Shown piece after piece: positions 38,062 through 47,700 of a stretch of 64,000 nt of DNA. Made by a program: the position numbers and the translations under genes. The notes under the pieces were generated by a model, which searched no databases, was not told the origin of the DNA, and saw only the letters and a list, made by a program, of their open reading frames with translations. Within the stretch, counting starts at the first letter, position 1; each line of letters begins with the position of its first letter. This DNA is from Ilyomonas limi (GTDB taxonomy: Bacteria > Bacteroidota > Bacteroidia > Chitinophagales > Chitinophagaceae): the NCBI RefSeq assembly GCF_005233845.1, contig NZ_SZQL01000003.1:294633-358632 (forward strand), written 5' to 3'.

Positions 38062-39114
38062 ATGAATAGTAATTTGCGAAGCAGCAACCAGCATGTTATG
38101 ATAACTGTTTTTGATAAGATACAGGAGTTGGAAGAAATGCCGTCCTACTCTAAGCACGACCAATTTGTACAAGGGATTATTAATGCTATTGATGAGCGAA
38201 TTATCACAAAAGGCGAAGCGCTACCTTCTGTAAATACTATGATAAAAGAGCTGGGCTTTGCCAGAGAAACGGTGATGAAAGGCTATCGGGAACTTATAAA
38301 TCGCGGCATAGTAGAATCTAAAAACAGGCTGGGCTTTTATGTGGCACATGAAGATACAGAGCAAACATTGAAAGTGGCATTACTCATGTATTTGATTGAT
38401 TCTTTTCAGGAACAGTTTTACAGAAATTTCAGGAATGAGCTGGGTCCAAATGTACACATAGATGTCTTTTTCCATCATGGCAACATTACGGTATTTGAAA
38501 CAATACTGAACATGATAAAAGGCAAATACGGCATGTACGTAGTATCGCCAATACCACACCCTAAAACAAAGGTTTTGCTCAACATGATACCAAGAAATAA
38601 GTTCATCATGTTTGACCGCTACGAGCCGCTGCAAGGTGAATTTAACTATGTAACACAGGAGTTTGAAAAATCATCTTACAAAGCTTTTGCAGAACTGGCA
38701 AGTAAGATAAAACACTTCGATGAGATGATTTTCTTTCATACGCCCGGTTCACTCGACCCGGTAGAAATAATTAAGGCTTTTAAAAAATTCTCCAGAGATT
38801 ACAAGGTAAACACCCGTATATTACCGGAATATGTGCCGGGTACGGCAGAAAGAGGCAAGGTGTATTTTTCACTTGATAATGCAGAGATATGGAAAATACT
38901 GAAAGACTGCAAAGCACTAAAACTAAAACCCGGCAAAGACGTAGGCATTTTATCACATAACGATGAGGTGGTGAAAGAACTGATAGGTGGCGGTATTACA
39001 ACCTACTCAACCGATTTTTCGCTAATGGGAAAAAAGGTGGGCCAGGCTGTGTTGAAACGCGAAAAAATACAAGAGATTATACCAACTGTTTTAATAAGAA
39101 GAGACTCTCTTTGA
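38062..39114 (+). CDS. GntR-family regulator with LacI-like sugar-sensing domain
   Basis: 350 residues. Residues ~25-95 form a GntR winged helix (QGIINAIDERIITKGEALPSVNTMIKELGFARETVMKGYRELINRGIVESKNRLGFYV). The remaining ~240 residues have the alternating pattern of a periplasmic-binding-protein-like sensor (KYGMYVVSPIP, KFIMFDRYEP, DVGILSHNDEVVKELI), the arrangement used by Bacteroidota regulators of sugar loci. It is divergent from susC and 7 bp upstream of the symporter gene. It probably controls both, with a mono- or disaccharide as inducer. Confidence 0.85.
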   Translation: MNSNLRSSNQHVMITVFDKIQELEEMPSYSKHDQFVQGIINAIDERIITKGEALPSVNTMIKELGFARETVMKGYRELINRGIVESKNRLGFYVAHEDTEQTLKVALLMYLIDSFQEQFYRNFRNELGPNVHIDVFFHHGNITVFETILNMIKGKYGMYVVSPIPHPKTKVLLNMIPRNKFIMFDRYEPLQGEFNYVTQEFEKSSYKAFAELASKIKHFDEMIFFHTPGSLDPVEIIKAFKKFSRDYKVNTRILPEYVPGTAERGKVYFSLDNAEIWKILKDCKALKLKPGKDVGILSHNDEVVKELIGGGITTYSTDFSLMGKKVGQAVLKREKIQEIIPTVLIRRDSL

Positions 39115-39121
39115 TACCTAT

Positions 39122-40726
39122 ATGAACGCAGTGGCCTTTATTAGCTTTTTGGTTGTCATCACTATTGTTGCAGCTACATCGTGGCTTAAGGTTCGTAAAA
39201 GGAAAATAGTTTCAACAGGTGATTTGCTGTTTGCAGGCAAGTCGCTTAATTATACGGCTGTTGGTACTGCACTTTTTTTTACAAACATCAGCGCTGCAGA
39301 GTTTATTGGTGGCAGTGAAGCTGTTTACTTAAACAATATGACGGTAATGGCCTGGGGCGTAAGCTCGGTGTTCGCCATGCTTTTGGTTGCAGAGTTCATT
39401 ATACCCGTTTACCTGCGGGGCGCTATTTCTACAACCCCCGATTTTCTGGAAAGCAGGTACGATAAGCAAACCAAAACATGGGTGTCGTGCATCTTTCTTA
39501 TAAGCTATCTTTTAAACCTGCTGCCAATTATATTATATAGTGGCGCAATTGCCATCAACGGCTTATTTCATCTTTCCGATATTTTAAATGTTGGTTATAC
39601 AGGCACCATCTGGCTGCTGGTATGGTGTATAGGCCTGGCGGGTAGCTTATATGCTGTTCTCGGTGGCTTAAAAGCCATTGTAATATCGGATATGATGCTG
39701 GGTATCTGCCTGCTCACCAGTGCATTTTTGTTAGCCTATTTTGGTTTGCAACACATAGGAAACGGAGATTGGAAAAATGGTGTAAATACAATATTGTCTT
39801 CCAAAACAGCGCATTTAAATGCAATTGGCAATGCTACAGATACGGTACCTTTTTCAACCATTTTTACTGGTATGCTTTTAATAAATCTATTTTATTGGGG
39901 CACAGAGCAGGTAATTGTACAGCAGGCATTAGCAGCGCGCAACCTGCAGGCAAGTCAAAAAGGCATGGTGCTGGCATGTGTTGGCAAGCTCCTTGGACCT
40001 TTCATCTTTCTATTGCCAGGCATTATTGCAGTGCACCTTTACAAAACTGTTCATATACAAAACACTACAGAAGTATTTCCACGGTTAATAAGCGATGTAA
40101 GCCCGCCTGTCATCAGTGGTTTTATTGCAGCAGTTGTGTTCGGAGCGGCTATTACAGCATTCTCACAGGCACTTAACAGCTCTACAACCTTGTTCATTTT
40201 AAATTTTTACAAGCCATACAAACAAAGAAAAAATCAGTCTTTTACAGATGCATCACTGCTGAAAGCCACTAAACGATTTGAAGTTTTTGCTTCGCTGCTT
40301 GCCATGTTTGTTGCCCCTCTTATCATATTTTCCAGCGGTGGTTTTTATACATATATGCAAAAGGCAAATGCAGTTTTCAGCATACCCATTTTTACTATCA
40401 TGTTTATTGGTTTTGTTTCCAGGAAGATACCGCCTATTGCCGCCAAAGTTGGTCTTATATTTTGTGTATGCGGGTATTTATTATCGCAGATTGTATTTGA
40501 CACCGGTATTCATTTTTTACATGTATTAGCCATGCTCTTTCTGCTTACAGTTATACTCATGATGGTAATTGGGAAATTATATCCGAATAAAGCGATTTAT
40601 GCTCCATCTCAAAGAAACACAGATAATTTAAAACCATGGAAAAACCGGCATGTGTTTTATGTTTTTTTATTAAGTGCAATGATTTTACTTTTTATACTAT
40701 TTTCCAAAGCAGGCATTGCGGGTTAA
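39122..40726 (+). CDS. sodium:solute symporter (SSS/SLC5 family)
   Basis: 534 residues with about 13-14 membrane helices. The N-terminal helix is followed by SLNYTAVGTALFFTNISAAEFIGGSEAVY, the sodium- and sugar-binding region of SglT-type symporters. SLYAVLGGLKAIVISDMMLG and FYWGTEQVIVQQALAARNLQASQKGM are further family signatures, the latter being the sodium symporter motif region. It would bring the monosaccharide released in the periplasm across the inner membrane with Na+. It is coupled to the upstream regulator. Confidence 0.92.
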   Translation: MNAVAFISFLVVITIVAATSWLKVRKRKIVSTGDLLFAGKSLNYTAVGTALFFTNISAAEFIGGSEAVYLNNMTVMAWGVSSVFAMLLVAEFIIPVYLRGAISTTPDFLESRYDKQTKTWVSCIFLISYLLNLLPIILYSGAIAINGLFHLSDILNVGYTGTIWLLVWCIGLAGSLYAVLGGLKAIVISDMMLGICLLTSAFLLAYFGLQHIGNGDWKNGVNTILSSKTAHLNAIGNATDTVPFSTIFTGMLLINLFYWGTEQVIVQQALAARNLQASQKGMVLACVGKLLGPFIFLLPGIIAVHLYKTVHIQNTTEVFPRLISDVSPPVISGFIAAVVFGAAITAFSQALNSSTTLFILNFYKPYKQRKNQSFTDASLLKATKRFEVFASLLAMFVAPLIIFSSGGFYTYMQKANAVFSIPIFTIMFIGFVSRKIPPIAAKVGLIFCVCGYLLSQIVFDTGIHFLHVLAMLFLLTVILMMVIGKLYPNKAIYAPSQRNTDNLKPWKNRHVFYVFLLSAMILLFILFSKAGIAG

Positions 40727-40807
40727 AAGCAGTTGCAACAATCCCCCTTTCTAATTATCGGCAATGATTAAAACTTCATTATTTTCTTGCAACACCAGAT
40801 TAAGCAT

Positions 40808-41791
40808 TTATATAGTTTCTAAAGCTTTGGCGGATGCAATTACAGCTAATGAAAGTGCCGCATAATCACCTATGTTCTCTTTAAGACCTGCCGGTACTAT
40901 TTTACAATGTTTGTAAGATTGACAGATAGCTTCTTGCTGAATTACCGCATTCATGCAAGGAACTAATAAATCCTGGGCACGACCAAAAATACTACCGATA
41001 ATAATAATCTGAGGATTCAGTATATCAATTAATAATGAAAGTCCCCTGCCTAAATACCATCCGCAAATCTTATAAATTTCTATTGCTAAGGCATCTCCCG
41101 CATAAGCAGCTTCTGCTACTATTTTTGCGGTCAATGCAGGCAAATCATCCAGGCTATTGCAAAACGACACTTTCTCTCCCATCTGAAGCTTTTCTCTCAC
41201 TTTTACCTGTGCAATTTGGGCGAGTCCGCCACCACTGCACCATCCTTCAAAAGATCCGGCTTTACCAAAGCCTACCGGTCCTGTTTCCGACAAGCGTAAA
41301 TGTCCTACCTCTCCAGCCAGATCATTGGTACCGGAATATAGCTTATTATCTAAGATCAGTCCAGCGCCCATACCTGTACCAAAGGTCAGGAAGATAAGAT
41401 TTTCATAACCTCTACCCGCACCATATTTCCATTCAGCCACAGCACATGCATTGGCATCATTCTGTAAAAAAGTTTTAATGCCAAACCTTTTCTCTGTAAG
41501 CGATACAATGGGAATATCTACCCAGCCTGGCAGGTTGGGCGGGGCTACAATAATACCTCGTTTGCTGTTTAAAGGTCCGCCGCAACTGATACCTATTCCT
41601 TTAATTTGTGTAAGTGTGATACCTTGTTCTGTTAATAGCATCTCCGCTTCCGAAAAAAGGGCTTCAATCATTTCATAAGGAGGCTTATCTGTAGGAAGAA
41701 CCTTTTTAGAAAGTATCGTAATGCAATCTTCTGTTTGATTTCCGAGTACGATTGCACATTTGGTTCCGCCGATATCAAAACCTAACAACAT
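40808..41791 (-). CDS. ROK family sugar kinase without zinc cysteines
   Basis: 327 residues. LGFDIGGTKCAIVLG is the phosphate-1 motif, GIGISCGGPLNSKRGI follows, FLQNDANACAVAEWKYGAGRG holds the catalytic Asp, and FLTFGTGMGAGLILD is the second ATP motif. ROK kinases normally have a CxCGxxGCxE zinc site after EVGH. Here the region reads GPVGFGKAGSFEGWCSGGGL, so the zinc cysteines are gone. It likely phosphorylates the hexose (fructose or glucose) imported by the neighbouring symporter, given the GH32-type enzyme beside it. The gene has its own upstream region of ~300 bp with an imperfect palindrome. Confidence 0.86.
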   Translation of the reverse strand: MLLGFDIGGTKCAIVLGNQTEDCITILSKKVLPTDKPPYEMIEALFSEAEMLLTEQGITLTQIKGIGISCGGPLNSKRGIIVAPPNLPGWVDIPIVSLTEKRFGIKTFLQNDANACAVAEWKYGAGRGYENLIFLTFGTGMGAGLILDNKLYSGTNDLAGEVGHLRLSETGPVGFGKAGSFEGWCSGGGLAQIAQVKVREKLQMGEKVSFCNSLDDLPALTAKIVAEAAYAGDALAIEIYKICGWYLGRGLSLLIDILNPQIIIIGSIFGRAQDLLVPCMNAVIQQEAICQSYKHCKIVPAGLKENIGDYAALSLAVIASAKALETI

Positions 41792-41850
41792 ACAGATTGT
41801 TTTTGTTAATAAGAAACATACCTTATTTTATGCCTTTAAATAATTTACTC

Positions 41851-41872
41851 TTTGCTAAAATAAGTTAGCAGG
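41851..41872. promoter_or_regulatory. imperfect palindrome upstream of the ROK kinase
   Basis: A 22-bp sequence with half-sites TTTGCTAA and TTAGCAGG lies ~60 bp upstream of the kinase start. Its half-sites resemble the perfect palindrome in front of the GH32 gene (TTTGCTCAA / TTGAGCAAA). It may be a weaker site for the same regulator. Confidence 0.3.
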
Positions 41873-42096
41873 ATAAGTAAACCTACCTATTTAGTTTAAC
41901 ATTTGTACAGTGCAGTTGCTGCACACAAATTACTCTGCAAACCGCTGATAAAAATTGCTTCGCACGAGACAATACGTAATAGTGCCTTTTGTTGCTGCAG
42001 TTTGGTTGTAACAATATACTAAAGACTAATTTTTATAATGGGCTCCATTTGTTCTTTTCTAAACCACAATACATTTATTGTAGATGCTTCTTTACT

Positions 42097-43566
42097 TTAT
42101 TCTATTTCTGAGATTTTTATGGATGAGAAATCAACAGTTCCATGTTTTGCATATAGCCATATATTATTCCCCTGATGTTCAATCACCCGGTTTACAATAC
42201 ATCTCCTATTATTAATACATACATCAATAATGTTGTCTTTCATTACTATGTCCACCTGTATTGGCTTATCCAGTTGAGACACGCCGGTTATCGAAGTATT
42301 TCCAAGACTTACTTTTGAATCGTTGGCAGAAAAAAGAAGGTGGTATCCGTTTGCTCCTTTATCATCTCCCCTCAGGATTAAACCATAATTTTCAAAAGCA
42401 GTTGAAGGACTTATCTGAAGCGTAATCCTGCAGTTAAGCGGAATGTTTTCATAGTGCACAGCACCTACTCCATTTGGTGAAGTGATAGTAAAACTTTCTT
42501 CACTTTTCTTTGTGGTAAAAGAATCAGCCAACAGCATTGCAGGTACTATTCTTATAGCTTTTGGAATCATTTCCGGTGGGAACTTTGTTTCTAATGTGCC
42601 ATCCTTAGCCTGTATAACTTCGCGAAAAACGGTGTTACCGCCAAAGATTTCATCATTATTATCTTTATTCTCAAAACGTGATGGTATCCATGCTGCTGCA
42701 ATCCTCCGGTTTGTACCAAACTGAGCAGTCTTTACAACATTTGCCCAATCTTCATTTAAGGTCTGATAAGGTGGTTGTTGCCAGGGGCCATAAGGACTCT
42801 TGGATTTTACATAAAACGTATTGCCATTATCGCCGTAAACCAGGTAATACCAGCCATTCCAGAGAAAATAATCGGGGCATTCCGGCACAGAATTTTGTCC
42901 TGTTAGCACCGGCTGTTGAACTTCCCAGTTCTTTAAATCTTTAGAAGTCAGATGCACCAAAGCGCCGTTATAATTCTGCAAAAAGGAACTGTCTAACTTA
43001 CTGGCTACAAACAGGTGAAATGTTCCTGCAGTATCAACAAACACTTTAGGGTCTCTGAAGTCTCTTTTGCTATAGCCAGGTGCGGATGTATAAAAAGGGT
43101 TAGGCTTTTGTTTTTCGAAATGAATACCATCATTGCTGATGGCATAACTTAATTGTTCATTTACTTTTCCATCGTTTATTAAACGTGTGGCATAAAAAGC
43201 ATAAAACTTATTGTTGGCATATACTACAGAACCAGTACAAATAGATTTTTCCCAGTCTTCATCAATACCCAATACAATAGGATAGTTGGTCCATGTTTTT
43301 AAGTCTTTCGAAGTACTTAAAGCCCATTGATGTCCGCCCAAGCCGTTTAAAGCATGATGATGTGCAGAATCAAGCAGCCAATACAGGTAATAAATGCCGT
43401 CGTGATAAAAAGGAATACAATCACCCACAAAAAGGTTATTACCAACGGGTTGGAAGTATTGCATAGCGTTGGCAGGCTGTATGGAAGGATTGTAACGTAC
43501 ACTCAACTGCGCGTTCGAAAACAAGAAGGAAAGCAGGAGAACAGCAAGGCAAAAGTTTGGTTTCAT
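42097..43566 (-). CDS. GH32-type beta-fructosidase-like enzyme, exported
   Basis: 489 residues with signal peptide MKPNFCLAVLLLSFLFSNA. The five-bladed propeller motifs of GH32 are present in divergent form: VGDCIPFYHDGIYYLYW with Asp49 in the nucleophile position (classically WMNDPNG), KRDFRDPKVF with the RDP triad (171-173), and VPECPDYF with the EC acid/base (Glu229). A C-terminal beta-sandwich (~345-489) completes the GH32 layout. Substrates are fructans or sucrose-like glycosides in known members; the atypical first motif leaves specificity open. A 22-bp palindrome lies 45 bp upstream of the start. Confidence 0.8.
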   Translation of the reverse strand: MKPNFCLAVLLLSFLFSNAQLSVRYNPSIQPANAMQYFQPVGNNLFVGDCIPFYHDGIYYLYWLLDSAHHHALNGLGGHQWALSTSKDLKTWTNYPIVLGIDEDWEKSICTGSVVYANNKFYAFYATRLINDGKVNEQLSYAISNDGIHFEKQKPNPFYTSAPGYSKRDFRDPKVFVDTAGTFHLFVASKLDSSFLQNYNGALVHLTSKDLKNWEVQQPVLTGQNSVPECPDYFLWNGWYYLVYGDNGNTFYVKSKSPYGPWQQPPYQTLNEDWANVVKTAQFGTNRRIAAAWIPSRFENKDNNDEIFGGNTVFREVIQAKDGTLETKFPPEMIPKAIRIVPAMLLADSFTTKKSEESFTITSPNGVGAVHYENIPLNCRITLQISPSTAFENYGLILRGDDKGANGYHLLFSANDSKVSLGNTSITGVSQLDKPIQVDIVMKDNIIDVCINNRRCIVNRVIEHQGNNIWLYAKHGTVDFSSIKISEIE

Positions 43567-43610
43567 GTGGTATTAGTTTTATTCAAAATAGCATTTGCAA
43601 TGCTGCTTTA

Positions 43611-43632
43611 TTTGCTCAATCGTTTGAGCAAA
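43611..43632. promoter_or_regulatory. LacI-type operator in front of the GH32 gene
   Basis: Perfect 9-bp arms TTTGCTCAA and TTGAGCAAA are separated by TCGT. The symmetry centre is a CpG step, as in LacI-family operators. No lacI-type gene lies in the window, so the regulator is either elsewhere or the GntR-type protein. Confidence 0.6.
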
Positions 43633-43821
43633 ACTGTAAAAAATATTAATCTTCACCGCATGATTTCCCTATCACCAGGCTCGATGCCAGGCTAATTTGT
43701 TTATTTATTTTAGAATCTCGTGTCTTTTAAAAGCTTATATCTTCCCTTTTGTTTAGTCCACTATAAAAATACATTCTTTCATTCATCAAAACACCACGCT
43801 CTCATGAACAATGAAAACGTT

Positions 43822-44333
43822 GCAGCAGCATTGATGTATCTTAGAATACACCCGATGTTACCTACCAGAATAACCCGGACGAAATCTATTACATCAGAGT
43901 AGCTAATAATAACAAAGGCTTTCAGACTATTATAGGAGCATACCGGTACGGGCTATCATTTTGTAATGGAAGCAACTGGTGTGTACTACGTATGATTAGC
44001 TTTTTTCCTACATGCTAAAGAAGCTGCTGTAAGCGTAGTAAATGCATTTAGTATCAAACACTATGTCCAGATGCATCTGGAACATAATAAAACAGACAAG
44101 AAAGATGCACAATGGATTTGCCGCTACGCCATAGAGCAAAAGCCTGAGCTGTGGGAAATGCCTGACCAGCTTTACTTTCAGAGCAAACAACTGTACAATA
44201 CCATGCGGCAATATACAGAACAAATCAAGGCTTCAATAATCAGCTACATAGCCTGAGGATACTACCAGTGCAAAACAAAGATGCCATCCTTTCATTGGAA
44301 AAGATGAGTGCACAGTTTGCAAAAGAGATATGC
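43822..44333 (+). pseudogene. degenerate IS110-family transposase
   Basis: Pieces of an IS110 DEDD transposase can be followed through frameshifts and stops: SIDVS, then GFQTIIGAYR, HFVMEATGVYYV, a stop, AVSVVNAFSIKHYVQMHLEHNKTDKKDAQWICRY, and after another frame change QNKDAILSLEKMSAQFAKEI. The order matches the N-terminal RuvC-like domain of IS110. It is distinct from the better-preserved IS110 at 52 kb. It lies at the edge between the utilisation locus and the defence/mobile region. Confidence 0.75.
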
Positions 44334-44797
44334 ATAAGTATTTGCGTGTGTGGATAAAAAATTGAATAAAGCCATATTAAACACTTCAATATGTTATGAT
44401 AGCACGTTTTCGCTATTCTTAAGTATCTTCATTTATCTAAAAGATACCAAATGCATGTGAGATTCTCTACATTCCACTCACCTAAAATCTCAGGTGCAAA
44501 AGATTATCTCAACAACTTATCATTTGCTTTTATAAGCAATTACAATTGTGAAGGGTTTCGAAGTGCGCTATCTTATTAACACAGTAATACCTTTTTCTAT
44601 AACAACCGATTGAGTTTTAACAGGGACGATCAACTTTTTAATGGAAGTTTTAAAATTTGGAGTATTTTTAAGTGGGTTTTTGTCAGCTTTATAAACCTGA
44701 GACCTATTTAAAGCACCGCTTAGCCGGATAACTCCAATAAGCAGAGGTTGGGAGTGCAGTTTGACGTCATTCTATAATCAATTTTAAATGATTGGCA
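44334..44797. other. intergenic region upstream of the STAND gene
   Basis: About 460 bp with no coding frame or RNA gene I can support. It should carry the promoter of the ATPase gene, but I see no convincing TAnnTTTG with a spaced TTTG. Confidence 0.4.
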
Positions 44798-47700
44798 ATG
44801 GCTTTTACACAAACCACCAGCGAAATCTTTTTCGAGGCATTCATTGATGCGTATGTTAAGGATGCTAACTTTGTACAGCGCCCCTGGATTGAAAATCAAA
44901 TTGAGACTCTGCTAAATGACAACGCATGTAAATTTGTACTGCTCACAGCCGAGCCCGGCGCAGGTAAGACAGCTATTTCCTGTGCTTTATCTTCAGGACA
45001 CAACAATTGGCTTCGATATTTCATACGTCGCGATAGCATTTCGGCTTTAACGCCTGGCGATGCTCAATCTTTTTTCTTTACTATTGGTCATCAACTGGCC
45101 AGCAGGCATCCTGATATATTCGATCCGGGACAGTTGCAAATTGTAGTCACGCAAAGAGTAAATACGCTGGCTGCTGGTGGCAGCGTAACCGGCATTACAA
45201 TCGAAGATTTAAAAGTATCTCCTTTTTATCAAACGGCACTGCGCGTACAGCAGGAAGTAAACTTATTACACGGAACGCTTTCGGGTATTGAAATCAAAAA
45301 CATGACGGCAGAACCACGCCTGCAAACCATTGATGTATTACAATATCTTTCACTAATTGATCCTGCCGCTGCACTTTCTAAGCTGCATCCCGATCAGCAA
45401 ATTGTCATCATTATCGACGGAATCGATGAAATAGGAGAGCGATACAATACACAGAATATTATGGACTGGCTGGAGCTTGGTGTAGAGTTGCCGCCAAACG
45501 TACGCTTTATCCTTACATCGCGTCCCATTCCCCGGCTCGACATACTTCGGGCACGCCATAAAGATGCACTTCGTGAAATAAGTATTGATTCAAAGTCTTT
45601 CCAGGTAACCGCTGATGTTCTTACTTACGCAAGGAAGATATTTAGAAATGATGCCGTAGCAAAATATCTCGCCAAAGCAAATATTGATGAACTAGAGAAA
45701 GTCTTGGTAGCCAAGTCAGACGGCAACTTCGCTTATATCACCGCCTTTGGCAAATCTTTGCAGCAAGCTGCTGCTTCGGGGAATGATGCTATGGCGGAAG
45801 AGGTACTAAAAATGGAATCGTTGCCGGAAGGATTGTACAATTTGTACTGGTATTTTCTTCAGTTAATTAAAAAGTCAATCAATGCGCTTGGTGCACTCGA
45901 AGTGCTGAAGCCTGTAAATGAGAATGACCAGTTTGTAGCACCCTGGGAAGGTGTGGGGCAACGATTGCTGAGCGTGCTTACTGTGATTCAAAAACCCGTT
46001 ACACTCGATCAGTTGATGGCGTTCAGCCGCATACGTACGAGTCGTTCTGAGGCTTTGAATGTATTCCGGAAATTTGCTCCTTTTCTCGATGAGATACAGG
46101 CGCATTACCAGCTTTTTCATCTATCTGTAGCCCAGTGGCTCACATCGGAGGAAACGAAAAAAACAAACCCTAACGACTGGATTGACAGCATAGAATGTCA
46201 CCACAGGATACTGAGCTATTATAAAAGTGGCGCACAAACATGGAACGAAGTAGATTGGGATAAGGTTGACGATTACGGGCTACAATACACAACTGCACAT
46301 ATCATCAGAACGGAGACAGACAGCAGTGACCAGTTGATTGCCCTGGTGAAATCAAACTTGTCTGCGGCTATGTACAGAAGGTTTAAGTCGAATGTGCCAT
46401 TTATGAACATTATAGATTTATCGCTGAAGGAATGTCGCAAAAAAACAAACCCTGGTGAATATATGTATGCGGCAATATTCTTATCCCTTAGCCGGACTCT
46501 TTTACTGCGACAGGGAAGCAGGTCAACACCCGCTATGCTGGCGCTGATGGCAAAGCTGGGTCGTATTGATGAGGCACTTGCTTATTTAGAATTAATGCCA
46601 CCTTCCGAGCAAAGATTTGTAAGCCTCACCGCCATTATGGATTACGCAGATAAAGAAGCATTGGAAAAATCGGTCGGTTACGTGTTGACCAATAAACTGG
46701 TGGAATACGCTTTGAATATCGTGGAAAATGATTCTATATTTAGTGGCTATGCTGCTAAGAAAAGCATGACCGAAGCTGCAAAAAGACTAATGCGTTCTGA
46801 CAAGGAACGTGCATTCCGGCTTGCAAAACTGGTGCAGGAATCGAGCGGGGAAGATATATCGGATGAATTGTACGAAGCAGCAGCACTTTCTTCTCTGCAG
46901 CCAGCGGAGATAAAAGAAAGCCTCGATCGTATGGGAGAGCGCAAAATCAAAGCCTGCCTCACCGTTATTAGCAACCTGATTGCAAACAAGCAAACGGGCG
47001 CAGCCAAAGATTTGATGCAGGAAGCGTTCAGGCTTATAGCCAAAGAAAAGAAAGACAAGCGGTTGGAATATTATATTGATATACTGGAACAGGCTATTGC
47101 CGCTGCCGATGAAAAACTAATAAAGAAAGCGCTACCTAAACTGGCGCAACTTATAGGCGCAGAAATGAAAAAAGAAAAACCAGCATACGGATTTTATTAC
47201 TCTTTAGTACGTGCTGCGCGGCAAACCAGGTATTGCAATGCTGAACTAACCGGGCTGATTTTCGATTACTTTGAGCAGGCGCCATTCGATGGGGCGTACA
47301 ATACGGAATTAGCCAATGCTGCAGAGCTGGCAGCCGATTTGGGGATGGGTGAGCGGTGCAGAAAACTGGTGGATAAATGCCTGGTATATGAGCGCGGATT
47401 AGGCTGGTATGGACCTGCAGGCAGGATTGCCAGATTAGGAGTAATCCTTTCCAAAGTTGACGCTGAGGCAGGAAAGGCATTGATTAAAGAAGGAGAAGAT
47501 TTAATAAAGCCACAGATCGGCAAGGTTGATTCTTTTGAGAGCTATAAAGTAGATAGCGCCATCAGAGACTTGTGCGAAGCTCTGGCAAGCACAGATATGA
47601 ACGAAGCACTAAAATGGGTTGAGTTTATCCAAAGTGAATACTGGATACGTGGAAGTGATGCGCTTTCAATGGATAACAGGCTATCAGCGCGATGCGTATA

